Shown piece after piece: positions 37,310 to 47,500 of a stretch of DNA of 47,500 bases. The notes under the pieces are model-generated. The model was not told the DNA's origin and did no database searches. It worked only from the letters and a program-made list of their open reading frames with translations. A program made the position numbers and the translations under genes. Location of the stretch: the NCBI RefSeq assembly GCF_964340395.1, contig NC_135570.1, positions 9,055,322 through 9,102,821 on the forward strand, read 5' to 3'. This DNA is from Glandiceps talaboti (lineage: Eukaryota; Hemichordata; Enteropneusta; Spengelidae). Within the stretch, counting starts at the first letter, position 1; each line of letters opens with the position of its first letter.

Positions 37310-39130
37310 AGTCGTGGTGTGAGTGTCACGACGAGCAATTCACACGCTTCTTACAACTTGATAAAGGACCTGCATGTTTCATTAAAAATAATATCATAAC
37401 CATGTTATAACATCTAACTCCTGTAAGTTTGCATCTAACACAGGTAATATTACCTTACTATTAATATTCATAAATTCCAATGTCATTAACTTGCTGGATT
37501 AGTAAGATTATTCATTCAATTTATCACTTTGGTGTTTCCGATATGAAGAGTTTGGTTATTTAATTAATGGTGATAAAATGCCAACACGAGGTATTTTATC
37601 AAACAAAAACAAAAGAAAAATTTGTTTGAATAAAGAAATTTTAAGACGAAATAAAAAGTGAGATTCCTTGGACATACTACAATTACGAAAGTTTGCGACA
37701 CTGGAAAATCACCCAAAAAATACAGCCGTAAAAAAATCATACTTGTGGTCTATATATCGCTTGTCATTGGTGGGGTATTGGAATAATTTCACTCACTGTT
37801 CGGGTCTTAATTGTAATTGCTAACAATTTTTATACAAAAAAATACACAGCAGTAGCTAACCCTAATCAGTTGTTCTTTCTTTGCTTTCAAAATGTTTCAT
37901 TGATGATTTAACGAAAACTGTATTTATCAGAAAATTCCACGAATATTACCAATGTGTACTATACAGATATGTGCATGATATAATTAAATAATATCACATT
38001 TTCTCCAAGTCATCAAAACAGATCTAAGTTTAGACAGTACAATATAGTTATCTAATAAGTTCTAAGATCTAAGTTTGTTTTGAATTATTCGCTCCGTGGT
38101 TGTTTTTAATGATTGGCCAAGATATTTACCAAGACACAGAAAGTTTGAAAAATACACCACCTTTCGACCCGTAGTCTTGATTTACTGTAATCGACCTTTT
38201 CATCAGCAAAGTAGCAAAGATGAATGAGCTTGAGGGCAGTAATGTGGTGTTGTCTACAGTAATACCCGCACCGTCATGAAGAATTCAACTACTGGGTTTC
38301 GCCGTAGTTTATCACTATCCGACTAGTGACTCATGACGGAGAAAAGCTTTAGAAGCAACTTGTTGGCGCGCCTGATTTACGAGCATCTAGCTAGTGAAGT
38401 GGCAGTTTTAAGATATGTTTTTCACCTTTTTTACTCGCCGTAATGATTTAATGAGTAACTGGGATGGCAACACCAATGGAATAATCAGTTCACAAACTCG
38501 CCCAAGCGGAAAGTCAAACATACAAACATCTGCATTTTCAACTGGCGAATCTCATCAAAGGTACCGGTATTTAACGCATGTACTTAAAAAATGTGACTAA
38601 AAATATTAGACAAAATTAGCAAGAGTTACAGAATTTGACTGCAATTTCTAAATTGTATATAGTGAAACGTTTGAATTCCCAAAAGTACATTGCTATCCAA
38701 AGGAAAGGAACCCATTTCTATAGAAACTTGACTTTGTATGGTCTAAACAATTTCAGGTACAAAAGATTTTAGAACAAAGCCAAGTTGATGTGCCTCGATT
38801 CAATGTGACATGTGGTGTTGTTTTTTCACAGCAGTCTCTTGCTTTTCTCTCTTTCACAGAATGGAAAATTTTACTCGAAAATTCTTCGAGGTTCTCATCG
38901 AACCGAATGTGTTTGCCATTGATTTAGATTTACACATGATAACAAAGCCCCTACGCAATTTCAGTAGCGTTTATGTTATTGTTTATTCTGCAATTATTGC
39001 AAAGTTCGACATCGGTATATTTTTGCCCAAATAATAATGCTGATATTATTTTAAGAGATTATATTATTATAGGTAAGATATTATTTGATTATATATTGAC
39101 GCAACAAAAAAATACTTGATACGCCGGTGC
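37310..39130. other. no gene recognised
   Basis: AT-rich intergenic DNA. Short open frames (for example at 38415 and 38810) show no domain, splice or composition support. Confidence 0.4.
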
Positions 39131-39137
39131 ATCTTAG

Positions 39138-39175
39138 ACGGTGCCGTAAAAGAGGCTGTGTGGTTTACGACGATG
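39138..39175. repeat. half-copy of the intron-12 foldback element
   Basis: ACGGTGCCGTAAAAGAGG followed by TTTACGACGATG matches the inner arm of the element at 25818-26088. No inverted partner nearby. Confidence 0.6.
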
Positions 39176-39633
39176 CTGAATCTAAGTGTGACTTTATATC
39201 TACAATACAAACTAAGGCCTGAAAATCGGGGTTGATCATATAGCCATACCACAACAAACACCAGTAATCTACAATAGTATAATTCTAGCAGTAGCCCAAT
39301 TCCAAATAAACGCGTTGCGTTTCCAATAACCCGACGACCTTCCTTAGCTTTAAGTTAGTAAGCCACTGACCCTAAACATATCTTTTTAACATTCAAAAAG
39401 GTACTATAAACTGATAAGAAATTTACTTCTATTTCTGACATTCCAGCTGTTGGGACGGCGCCTTTGTATAAAACTACCGATCACGTGGTTAAATTTCCCT
39501 TGGGGCATTTCTCTGTCTGAATGTCCGTTCAGATTGAGCAGAATATCGAAATAGGAAAACAATCAATGCATCCGCAAACAGTCGGACGTCTTGATTGTCG
39601 ATTTCGAAATTACTTGGGCAAGAAAATATTATT

Positions 39634-39812
39634 GTGTGGTTCCGATTAGGCTCAATTTTAGAATAGGTGGGGTAGATAGATTTTTGATTTTTTCCCCCAT
39701 GTGTGAGTGTCTAGTTCAGGTAGTTAAGTTTTTCATTGTTTACCATATGGTCTGTGTTATTGGTTTCTTCCCATTAGATGTACAGCCATTATAGAATGGA
39801 AGAACAGTTTTA
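39634..39812. repeat. dispersed repeat, copy 1
   Basis: Shares GTGGTTCC, TTTAGAATAGGTGGGG, GTGTCTAGTTCAGGTAGTTA and AGATGTACAGCCATTA with 41815-41985 in the same order and strand. Family unknown. Confidence 0.7.
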
Positions 39813-39819
39813 TATGTCT

Positions 39820-40690
39820 TTTTAAGTCGATGTCAATTTCCACTTCCACTATTTCTCGCGAGACTTATCACAGTTTTCGCGATTTTATTATTGTTATCCT
39901 CGAATACGTAAAAAAGGTTTAAGGTCGGAAATGAAAAACTAGGTAGGGGCCTGTCGGGTAACTGGAACAAAACAATTTTTAGGCCTTATTCTGAAATCTG
40001 AACTTCAAAAAGTCAGGTATCAGTGAGTGGCCTAGTTTACCTTCATTAAAAGTATATTCAAAGTATGACTCTGTCAAACACCTTTCTTAGACTCAGTGAT
40101 CCAAAACAAAATGACGTCTTTATCACACACGCTCCTTTTTTGCCGGAGTCTACTTCTAGTACTACCCGTGCATAAATCTCAAGATTTATGAGATAAAAGA
40201 TAAAATCTCTCTTGGGGGTGAATACCACGTGTAGCATCTAGATTAATTTTCCCCTAACAATCGCCAATCAGCTTTTAAGTTTTTCCCTTTTGCTAGTACT
40301 GACAGACTAAATGTGTTCTCCGAGTACTATGTGTAAAAAAAAAAGTCCACAACGATTGTGTCATTGGTAAACTGTAGCTGAAGTCAAAAATGTCAAGATT
40401 GTACCGAAATGCCAAATGAGAGAATGAATAGTGAATGAACAAAGGAATGAACAACTCAAGAACTATAATTTTGGAACGAGGGGATTATAGAGGACTGGGG
40501 GAGGAGTACAAAGAAATGTTGTATGTTTGTTTGTGTAATAATAACTAAGTAGCCGTGTTATGATCGTAAAATGGCAGCGACACAACAGAAAGCTGATAAC
40601 TACAAAAACAACATGACCTAAGGATGTTCTTGTGGGTCTACCGCTTTTCTAATAATTGGACAACGTATTAGTCATGCAACAAACCCCATA
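39820..40690. other. no gene recognised
   Basis: AT-rich intergenic DNA without a recognisable gene or repeat. Confidence 0.35.
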
Positions 40691-40853
40691 CTAGCCTACC
40701 TGTAGACTTGGGAACGGCTATCGCTACACTATTCCGCTATCCTAACTGACATTTTTTAATCAAATTTTATGAATTTACTATTTCAAAAATTCAAAATGTC
40801 AGGATAGCGGAATAGTAAAGCGATAGTCGTTCTCAAGTCTACAGGTAGGCTAG
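40691..40853. mobile_element. palindromic MITE, copy 2
   Basis: 163 bp that fold back end to end: CTAGCCTACCTGTAGACTTG at the left, the inverse (AAGTCTACAGGTAGGCTAG) at the right, meeting around TGACATTTT / AAAATGTCA. Same family as 6990-7163, with better-preserved termini. Confidence 0.85.
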
Positions 40854-40859
40854 CCACAT

Positions 40860-41638
40860 CGTGTATATTACATGTATATTTTCCATCACGTGTACATTAT
40901 TTGTAACGTTTCAGCATGATGGTAGTCTGGCCGGAAGTCGTGATATTCTTTCAAAGCTGATATCCACTCAAGGTATCTATGGATCACGAATTGCAAGTCG
41001 CAGATTGTCTTGACACATGCATGCACGTGATCACAAAGCATAGTACGTGACATTGACTTGAGACTTATCATGATGACGTCACCATTATTTTTCAGAATGG
41101 TAAATCTTCACTTTCGCCATTAGCGTTTGTCATCAAAACTCCATGGGAACACATTATGAACTTAATAGGGTACTGGTGGTTAGTGCTTTAACGAACTCAT
41201 GGTGCACGTAGCTACAACAAATTTAGTGAAAAGAAAAACCAAGTCACGAAGCCATGACTGTAATTATGGAGTCGATGTAGTCGTTAACTTTAATATTCAT
41301 GTTAAACTTTCGATGCCGTCATGTGTCTAGGTACTATTAATGTCGTGACTAGCGAGCGCCCACAATGGCTTCAACACAGACAGAAGGCTAAATACATGGA
41401 TATCATAGCTTTCGAAGCGTGGCGAGACAATTAGCCTAGCTTGAAGCCTTAAAAATATATGTGCAAAATTCCATTTCTTTGTATTATCCCGTTAAATTTA
41501 AAGATACTAAGGCCCTACATAGGATGTTAGATAAGCCATTAGGTTGATGTGCATTTTTCGTATATTTAAAACCATCGAGCAATCTATGAGGGCGTCAGAT
41601 GACACAGGCAGGTATTGGTTGTTTGGTCGATGTGGTAT
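40860..41638. other. no gene recognised
   Basis: Intergenic DNA. One CRE (TGACGTCA) near 41074. Nothing else supported. Confidence 0.35.
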
Positions 41639-41709
41639 CGTTGGTTGGCTGGTTGATAGGTTGGTTGGTTGGTTGGTTGGTTGGTTGGCTGGTTGGCTGG
41701 TTGGTTGGT
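41639..41709. repeat. (GGTT)n microsatellite
   Basis: GGTT units with GGCT and GATA interruptions. Confidence 0.92.
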
Positions 41710-41814
41710 GCGGTTAAGGTTAAAAAATATTGTTAATCTGGAAATATAAGCCGAGCAGAGTATCTCACTATATGAAGGAATCTTGGGTTTTGTAGCTTAG
41801 ACCTAATAACAAAA

Positions 41815-41985
41815 TATGTGGTTCCAATTACGCTCAATTTAGAATAGGTGGGGTTGGTAGATTTTTATTTTTATTTTTATTTTTTTTTAAATTCATGTGT
41901 GTGAGTGTCTAGTTCAGGTAGTTATGTTTTCCAGGTTTCTTCTCATCAGATGTACAGCCATTACAGATTGGAAGAAAGTTTTACA
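41815..41985. repeat. dispersed repeat, copy 2
   Basis: Same-order match to 39634-39812, with an extra T-rich insertion at about 41864-41890. Runs directly into the CT microsatellite. Confidence 0.7.
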
Positions 41986-41986
41986 T

Positions 41987-42328
<342 letters not shown>

Positions 42329-42380
42329 CAGACGCTCGAATTTCTGTGTTGTAAAGATTAATGGTTGTGCGTTGGATGCA

Positions 42381-42444
42381 CTATAAAATGTGCGTGAGTC
42401 ATCAGACATAGTGGTCGACGTTGGCGACTGAAATGCGCATGCGC
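42381..42444 (+). promoter_or_regulatory. candidate core promoter of the neuropeptide receptor
   Basis: CTATAAAAT (42381-42389) with TGAGTCA (AP-1-like, 42395-42401) and TGCGCATGCGC (NRF1-like palindrome, 42434-42444), 130-190 bp upstream of the start codon. Spacing fits a TATA box with a 5' UTR of about 160 nt. Motif evidence only. Confidence 0.45.
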
Positions 42445-42572
42445 CACATGCAGAGTTTATATTATGTGTTTGCGTATGTAGTTGGCATTTGTAACTAGGA
42501 GACCGACAGCTGAAGATAAAGCTAAAGAGGTCTGTCTCCAAATATCGAAGAGAAATTGCGAGGCGCAACACA

Positions 42573-43094
42573 ATGGATTCCAGTACGTTGGCACAGTACA
42601 TGAGAGATTATCTATTTCAGCGATACCAGTGTACATGCAACGAGGAAAGTTGTAATGAGAGTCCGTTGTATTTGCAGTACCGTGACAAACTCTGTGGTAA
42701 TTACAGTACGAGTACTACCAATAGTTATCAAGTTTTCTCTTATTCATCTGTAATGAACGGCACAGCATCTCCCATGGCAACGATTGAGGTGGAAAATGTT
42801 CTAGATTTTTTCGAGGCGAGCCATGATCTACCATTATCAACGTCAGCCAGATCGATTCTTATTGCAGCCTACGTCCTGGTTATTCTGTTAACACTTATTG
42901 GCAACTCTCTCGTCATATTTGTCTTGGCCAAGTCAGGAAGATCGCGATCGGATCTGAACACCTATCTAATTAATCTGTCCATTGCTGACATCATAATCGC
43001 CGTGTTGTGTATGCCGTTCACGTTGACGCAGGTATTGATGCAGCGATGGACATTTGGTGAGGTGATGTGCCCAATTGTTCACTTCTTGCAACAA
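42573..43094 (+). CDS. receptor exon 1: N-terminus, TM1-TM2, TM3 start
   Basis: 174 codons from ATG to F-L-Q-Q; donor CAACAA|GTGAGG, phase 0. No signal peptide is apparent, as usual for this family. Confidence 0.9.
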
Positions 43095-43368
43095 GTGAGG
43101 AAATATAATCATATTTTGCATGATTGATAACGTTCATGCACATATTGTTTTTACAACTTGTGTTTAAAAAAATAATCTGTACTTACCCTAGTTATCCGAA
43201 GTATTAGTTAAAATAACATTAGGCGCATATGCCACAGGAAGGGTGCGAAGCAAAACATACCATATATTATCTTGTCCGAAATGTCGCTCTATAAATTTTG
43301 CGATTGGAAGTAAGACTGACGTCTCAAACTTGTCGTATATATACACACACACACACACGCACACACAC

Positions 43369-43457
<89 letters not shown>

Positions 43458-45082
43458 TATATATAAGTGTTTCACTTGAGAGAACAATGCTCGATCAATC
43501 AATCTAACAATCTCAATTTTATCAGACGCCTGATGATCGCTGAGGAAGCGTGAAACGACTTATAACATCCCCATTCTTTGGAATTAATATATATATATAT
43601 TATATGATATGATATTATATTATATTTGTGTGCTTGTGTATGTGTGTGTGTGTAATCTTGTTAAATACTTTCATAGTAATTGCAAAACACGGTAACTTCG
43701 TCGGTAAGTGTGAGTGGTCGCGGGGAAGGGCAAATGTGGTAATTGCATGATGGTGCGGACAAGAAATTGGATGCCCTCACCTAAACGTTGTCATTTCTTC
43801 CAGGTTTCTGTACTCGTCAGCATCTTCACATTATCAGCAGTTGCAGTGGATAGACACAAGGCGGTGGCTAATCCCATTGGAGTTCGAACAAGGCTGCGTC
43901 GCTCCCGTAAAATCACCGTCATCGCCTCGATCTGGGGTATTGCAGCTGGGCTGTCTACCGTACAACTTGTGATCGTACGTGCACGACAATTCACCACCGC
44001 TCACAATGTTACCATGGTGCAATGTGAAGAAATCTGGTCGACTGGACCGTCAGCACCTATCATTTACGAATTTCTACTGTTTTGTCTGACCTTTGCCCTA
44101 CCGTTCTTTATCCTGTGCATAACGTATAGTATGATCGTACGACGACTATGGACTCGACACCTACCTGGCAATCAAAATTCATCACAACAGTTGAGGATTA
44201 AATGGAAGGTAAAAAATATATTGCGTATTGTCACTATGTTGTTCTAATTTGATTAGAGTTGACGTGGGGGTTTTCAATGTTTTTAATTATTGTATTGGTA
44301 ACACTGTATAACCATATATAGCAAGCAACCTATATTATAGGCAATTTGTAGGGACGAAATGAAAATATTATTGACAATGGTTGCGTGTATAGAAAGGATG
44401 TGTCCGATGATCTTTCTGCAGGACTGAAGTCCTTGCGCAAGACTTGAACCACGTTTGTGGCCCAGCCAATCCAACTGTATATGGGAACCTCGTAGGATAG
44501 AGTTTGCAATGTGAATACTTTGATCTTATGCGCTTACAGAGACGGCAATAAATTGCATGTCCCAAATAAGGATCAAATATTGAAACAAGTAAATAAGATA
44601 CTAAGACGGGAATAACCCCTAAAACCAAACGATACTAGTCTTCTCTGAATCACAGTGTGAGCGCGTATTTTTCCAAAATGATGGCAACCATCAAAGGGTA
44701 GGCGTGTGCTGGCGAGTGTTACTTGTTTATCAAATATCATGTTTATGAATTTATCCTGCAGACCGCAGATATATATTGTATTAATAGTTGTTCTACTATT
44801 TGTTGCGCAGGTCCTCCGAATGGTTTTGTTAGTGGTATTAGCTTTCTTTGTTTGCTGGTTACCATTACAATGTTTCCGACTTGTCCTTGTTCTTCATCCC
44901 GAAATTACCAAAAGTCAGGGCAATGGTATTCTCACCGTTAAGATTTACTTTGTGGTCCATCTTCTGGCAATGTCTGATAGCTTCCTAAACCCACTCATCT
45001 ATACATTTCTCAACGAAAACTTCAGGGTAAGACAAACTGAGTTATAACGTCTTTTTTTCATGAGGAATTACAATCAAAATAC

Positions 45083-45161
<79 letters not shown>

Positions 45162-45758
45162 CAGACACACGCGCACACGTATACACACACTGACATAAAC
45201 GTAACCAGAGAGTACAAACTTGCAGACAATATCCATATTTAATAAACACTATATACTACGATGCATATAGATCAGATTAAACAATGAATTATATAGTTAA
45301 TAGGTATTGATAAAGACTATGTTTGTAGAAATAACACACTGCATTGCGTTACTTTGACTCACTTATCGCCGTAAAACACCAGCCCCCTATATTCGAAAGT
45401 ATCAACCTCTGTTGGAACACAGTCTATTTTCTAAATATGCTAGCATATAAATGTAAGTAAGTTTTTCATTGCATTAATCATACAACGCAGTCTATTTTCT
45501 AAATGTGCTCGCATATATAAATGTAAGTAAGTTTTTCATTGCATTATCATACAACGATAGTTCTCTTTTTTTCACTAGTTGAATGTAAAGAAGAACTTTT
45601 GTCACGTTGCCAAGGTGAATCACCAGAGTACCGTCGGTGCAGTCCGTCACATAGCGTTACGACGCCAACACCGGAGTTCTGGTCTGTCTGACGACACAAA
45701 ATCTTTCAGGACCACCAGTACAGGCTCGGGCTCCGCACCAACGCCACCAACACCATGA
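42573..45758 (+). CDS. rhodopsin-family neuropeptide GPCR, PrRP/sNPF/NPY-receptor-like (4 exons, 440 aa)
   Basis: Exons 42573-43094, 43804-44208, 44811-45026 and 45579-45758, all introns phase 0, GT-AG. Residues 1-90 are an extracellular N-terminus with sequons at N-E-S, N-Y-S and N-G-T. TM1 holds G-N (110-111), TM2 N-L-S-I-A-D (D139). The Cys pair is C166 (TM3) and C248 (ECL2, in Q-C-E-E-I-W). Further landmarks are W218 in TM4, P274 in TM5, F-F-V-C-W-L-P in TM6 and N-P-L-I-Y (369-373) in TM7. By family, a plasma-membrane receptor for a C-terminally amidated neuropeptide. The Q-R-W-T-F-G, V-S-I-F-T-L and H-L-L-A-M-S segments resemble prolactin-releasing-peptide and short-NPF receptors most. 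The DRY motif reads D-R-H. The exact ligand class is inference; NPY-, NPFF- or RYamide-type receptors are the alternatives. Confidence 0.9.
43342..43453. repeat. (CA)n-(TA)n microsatellite, receptor intron 1
   Basis: About 12 CA units, a GATA step and about 40 TA units. Confidence 0.95.
43804..44208 (+). CDS. receptor exon 2: TM3-TM5
   Basis: Acceptor TTTCTTCCAG, donor TGGAAG|GTAAAA; 135 codons, phase 0 to 0. Begins V-S-V-L-V-S-I-F and carries D-R-H-K-A-V. The upstream in-frame ATG at 43714 is intronic. Confidence 0.9.
44811..45026 (+). CDS. receptor exon 3: TM6-TM7
   Basis: Acceptor TGTTGCGCAG, donor TTCAGG|GTAAGA; 72 codons. Includes C-W-L-P and [13 protein letters not shown]. Confidence 0.9.
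45083..45160. repeat. (GACA)n microsatellite, receptor intron 3
   Basis: About 19 GACA units, starting about 57 bp after the exon 3 donor. Confidence 0.96.
45420..45556. repeat. 68-bp tandem duplication before the last receptor exon
   Basis: CAGTCTATTTTCTAAAT...CATACAACG occurs twice head to tail, ending about 22 bp before the exon 4 acceptor. Confidence 0.9.
45579..45758 (+). CDS. receptor exon 4: cytoplasmic tail
   Basis: Acceptor TTTTTCACTAG, phase 0, TGA at 45756-45758. Starts L-N-V-K-K-N-F-C, with a cysteine that could be palmitoylated, and ends Ser/Thr/Pro-rich, as for arrestin-binding tails. Confidence 0.85.
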   Translation: MNVKKNFCHVAKVNHQSTVGAVRHIALRRQHRSSGLSDDTKSFRTTSTGSGSAPTPPTP

Positions 45759-45932
45759 TGGATCAATCGAAACTACCAAACGCATGTACATGTACACAGA
45801 ATTAAAATATAAGAACAATGTATGTATGTTTGTGAAACGATTAGAAGAGACTATGTTTGCAAAATATTACTATAACTTATTAATGGTTAATTAATGGGAT
45901 GGGTACATCTATTAGGGAAGGTGAACATATGT

Positions 45933-46262
45933 GTATGTATGTATGTATGTATGTATGTATGTATGTATGTATGTATGTATGTATGTATGTATGTATGTAT
46001 GTATGTATGTATGTATGTATGTACATTGTATGCATGCATGTATGTATGTATGTATGTATGTATGTATGTATGTATGTATGTATGTACGTACGTACGTGTG
46101 TGTGTGTGTGTGTGTGTGTGTAAGTATGTGTGTGTGAGTGAGTGAGTGAGAGAGAGAGAGAAAGTGTATGTGTGTGTATGTATGTATGTACGTATGTATG
46201 TGTGTGTGTAAGTATATGTGTGTGAGAGAGAGAGAGAGAGAGTGTGTGTGTGTGTGTGTGTG
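45933..46262. repeat. (GTAT)n-(GT)n-(GA)n compound microsatellite
   Basis: GTAT tract with a short GCAT-containing interruption (~46022-46040), then alternating GT, GAGA and GTAT blocks. Lies in the receptor 3' UTR region. Confidence 0.95.
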
Positions 46263-46588
46263 TGTAAGTGCGCAACTTGTTTGCAAAATACGACCAATAC
46301 CAACGAAGAATGTTAACTTTGGGCGGGTTTGATACATATCATTTATACGTGAGATACATCATATATCATTAAAGACATTTTTTACAGATGTTAGATAGTT
46401 ATTAATTATATGTATATTATGCTACCACTGTCACAGTGACAAAACTATGGATATTTAGACGTTGTTTTAGAACCATTTTTATTGAACACTTTTCACATTC
46501 ACTTTTAAATTATTGCATTTGTTTAAATGTCTTTTTGACAGTACAGTGCTTTTGGATGTCCATTTTACATGGAAAGTTTTCTTTCAAT

Positions 46589-46690
46589 GGTATGTATGTA
46601 TGTATGTATGTATGTATGTATGTATGTATGTATGTATGTATGTATGTATGTATGTATGCGTGTGTGTGTTATGTATGTATGTATGTGTGT
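46589..46690. repeat. (GTAT)n microsatellite
   Basis: About 17 GTAT units then GCGTGTGTG and a few further GTAT units. Confidence 0.95.
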
Positions 46691-46787
46691 ATATGTATTA
46701 TGATCTAAATATTTATAATTATTATACTTATAAATGAACTGTACACGTCTATATCGATTAAGTCCATCGATGCGTACATGATAACGA

Positions 46788-46793
46788 AATAAA
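46788..46793 (+). promoter_or_regulatory. candidate polyadenylation signal AATAAA (receptor)
   Basis: Canonical hexamer about 1 kb after the receptor stop. A variant ATTAAA (45802-45807) lies much closer, so the true 3' end is open. Confidence 0.35.
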
Positions 46794-46799
46794 GGTGAA

Positions 46800-47500
46800 A
46801 GGTTATTTAATTTCTAGTTTGTGTGGCTTTTCTAGGTCAATTAATTTTTTTTCGAATTGAAAAATGATCCGTTCATACAAAGAAATATTGAGATAGATCT
46901 TTTCAATGAATTCGTAGGAATATAATTCTGGAACCCTCTACCCGGATGGAATATACATCTCCTGAAAACACGACTCCAAAAAATATGAGTGCAAAGTTGA
47001 ACCAACCGCTGATTGCCATGTTACTATAAGTCTATCACTACTATACAAATGGACCCCCACCCACCCACCCACTCACAAAAACACCAAGATCTAGCTAGTA
47101 GTACTCCAACGCTGCGTACAAACTTTCACTGAATAGAGTTGTGTATTGTCCCTTATGTACTCACATCTCGAGTTGTTGACATTTGAAGTACAAGACTGGC
47201 ACTTGTTACAATATTTACGACTTTGTGACAAATACAAATGTATTGTAAACTATATAAGGTGTGATGATAAACTCACAGGAGACACGGTTCATTTCATTTG
47301 TGAATGATTGAGAGGGTTCAAACATGCCACTGACTTACTTACGTCGGTTACTGATCTACTTTCACAGGACGTGCCTGCCCCCACATTGTATTCTACAAGT
47401 TCAAGGATTCAATAAGATATATTGGATGACACACAAAAAAAACACTTTTCAATTTTACTTCACATTTTAATTAGCCCTCTCCATGTTCACAAAGCTGGTC
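46800..47500. other. no gene recognised
   Basis: Intergenic DNA. A weak Cys/His-rich reading at 47219-47308 on the + strand recalls the zinc-knuckle-like tail of some LINE proteins but is broken and too short to call. Confidence 0.35.

Noticed and set aside
38415-39034. Two short open frames (61 and 74 codons)
   Set aside because: No domain, no splice context and lengths expected by chance.
47219-47308. Cys/His-rich segment resembling a LINE C-terminal knuckle
   Set aside because: Too short and interrupted by a stop; not distinguishable from chance.

Overview
This window comes from a eukaryotic nuclear genome: a bilaterian animal, most probably a marine invertebrate. The coding signal is broken into many short exons with GT-AG introns. 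There are two metazoan-type receptor genes, long perfect microsatellites, foldback (MITE-like) elements and decayed CR1/L2-type LINE pieces. The base composition is AT-rich. The species cannot be fixed from the sequence alone. A CTLD/HormR/GAIN/7TM adhesion receptor would fit a cephalochordate, a hemichordate or another marine phylum, but that is a guess.

Layout. (1) 0.7-3.9 kb, + strand: a hotdog-fold (acyl-ACP/acyl-CoA thioesterase-like) gene, with its last large exon at 3017-3762. An upstream truncated copy at 697-1123 carries a premature stop and has lost the active-site Asp. (2) 4.2-7.7 kb: repeats (a GGGCT-rich minisatellite split by a foldback element, a degenerate ~145-bp tandem repeat, a palindromic MITE). 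(3) 7.8-34.6 kb, + strand: one large gene reconstructed exon by exon. It encodes a signal peptide, a C-type-lectin domain (CTLD), an optional Thr/Ser/Pro mucin exon, a hormone-receptor (HormR) domain, a GAIN domain with GPS, seven transmembrane helices and two alternative C-tails. All exon phases match, giving 945 or 958 codons without the mucin exon. The mucin exon also ends in its own stop with an AATAAA just downstream, so a secreted CTLD-mucin product is possible. Its introns hold a 5.6-kb minisatellite of a 34-bp unit, a TTAA-bounded foldback, a LINE that has lost its reverse transcriptase, a second LINE tail, and clusters of CRE-like and X-box-like motifs. (4) 35.2-36.4 kb: a TIR element with a perfect 9-bp target-site duplication and an antisense LINE fragment inside. 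(5) 37-42.4 kb: no gene recognised; dispersed repeats, a compact CRE/E-box/octamer motif cluster and a 340-bp CT array. (6) 42.57-45.76 kb, + strand: a four-exon rhodopsin-family neuropeptide receptor (PrRP/sNPF/NPY-receptor-like, 440 aa, all introns phase 0) with a plausible TATA/NRF1 promoter. (7) 45.9-47.5 kb: microsatellites and featureless sequence.

The genes do not form a pathway. The most interesting locus is the lectin/mucin/adhesion-GPCR gene. Its repeat-encoded mucin exon contains 19 identical in-phase donor-like sites plus its own stop and polyadenylation signal.
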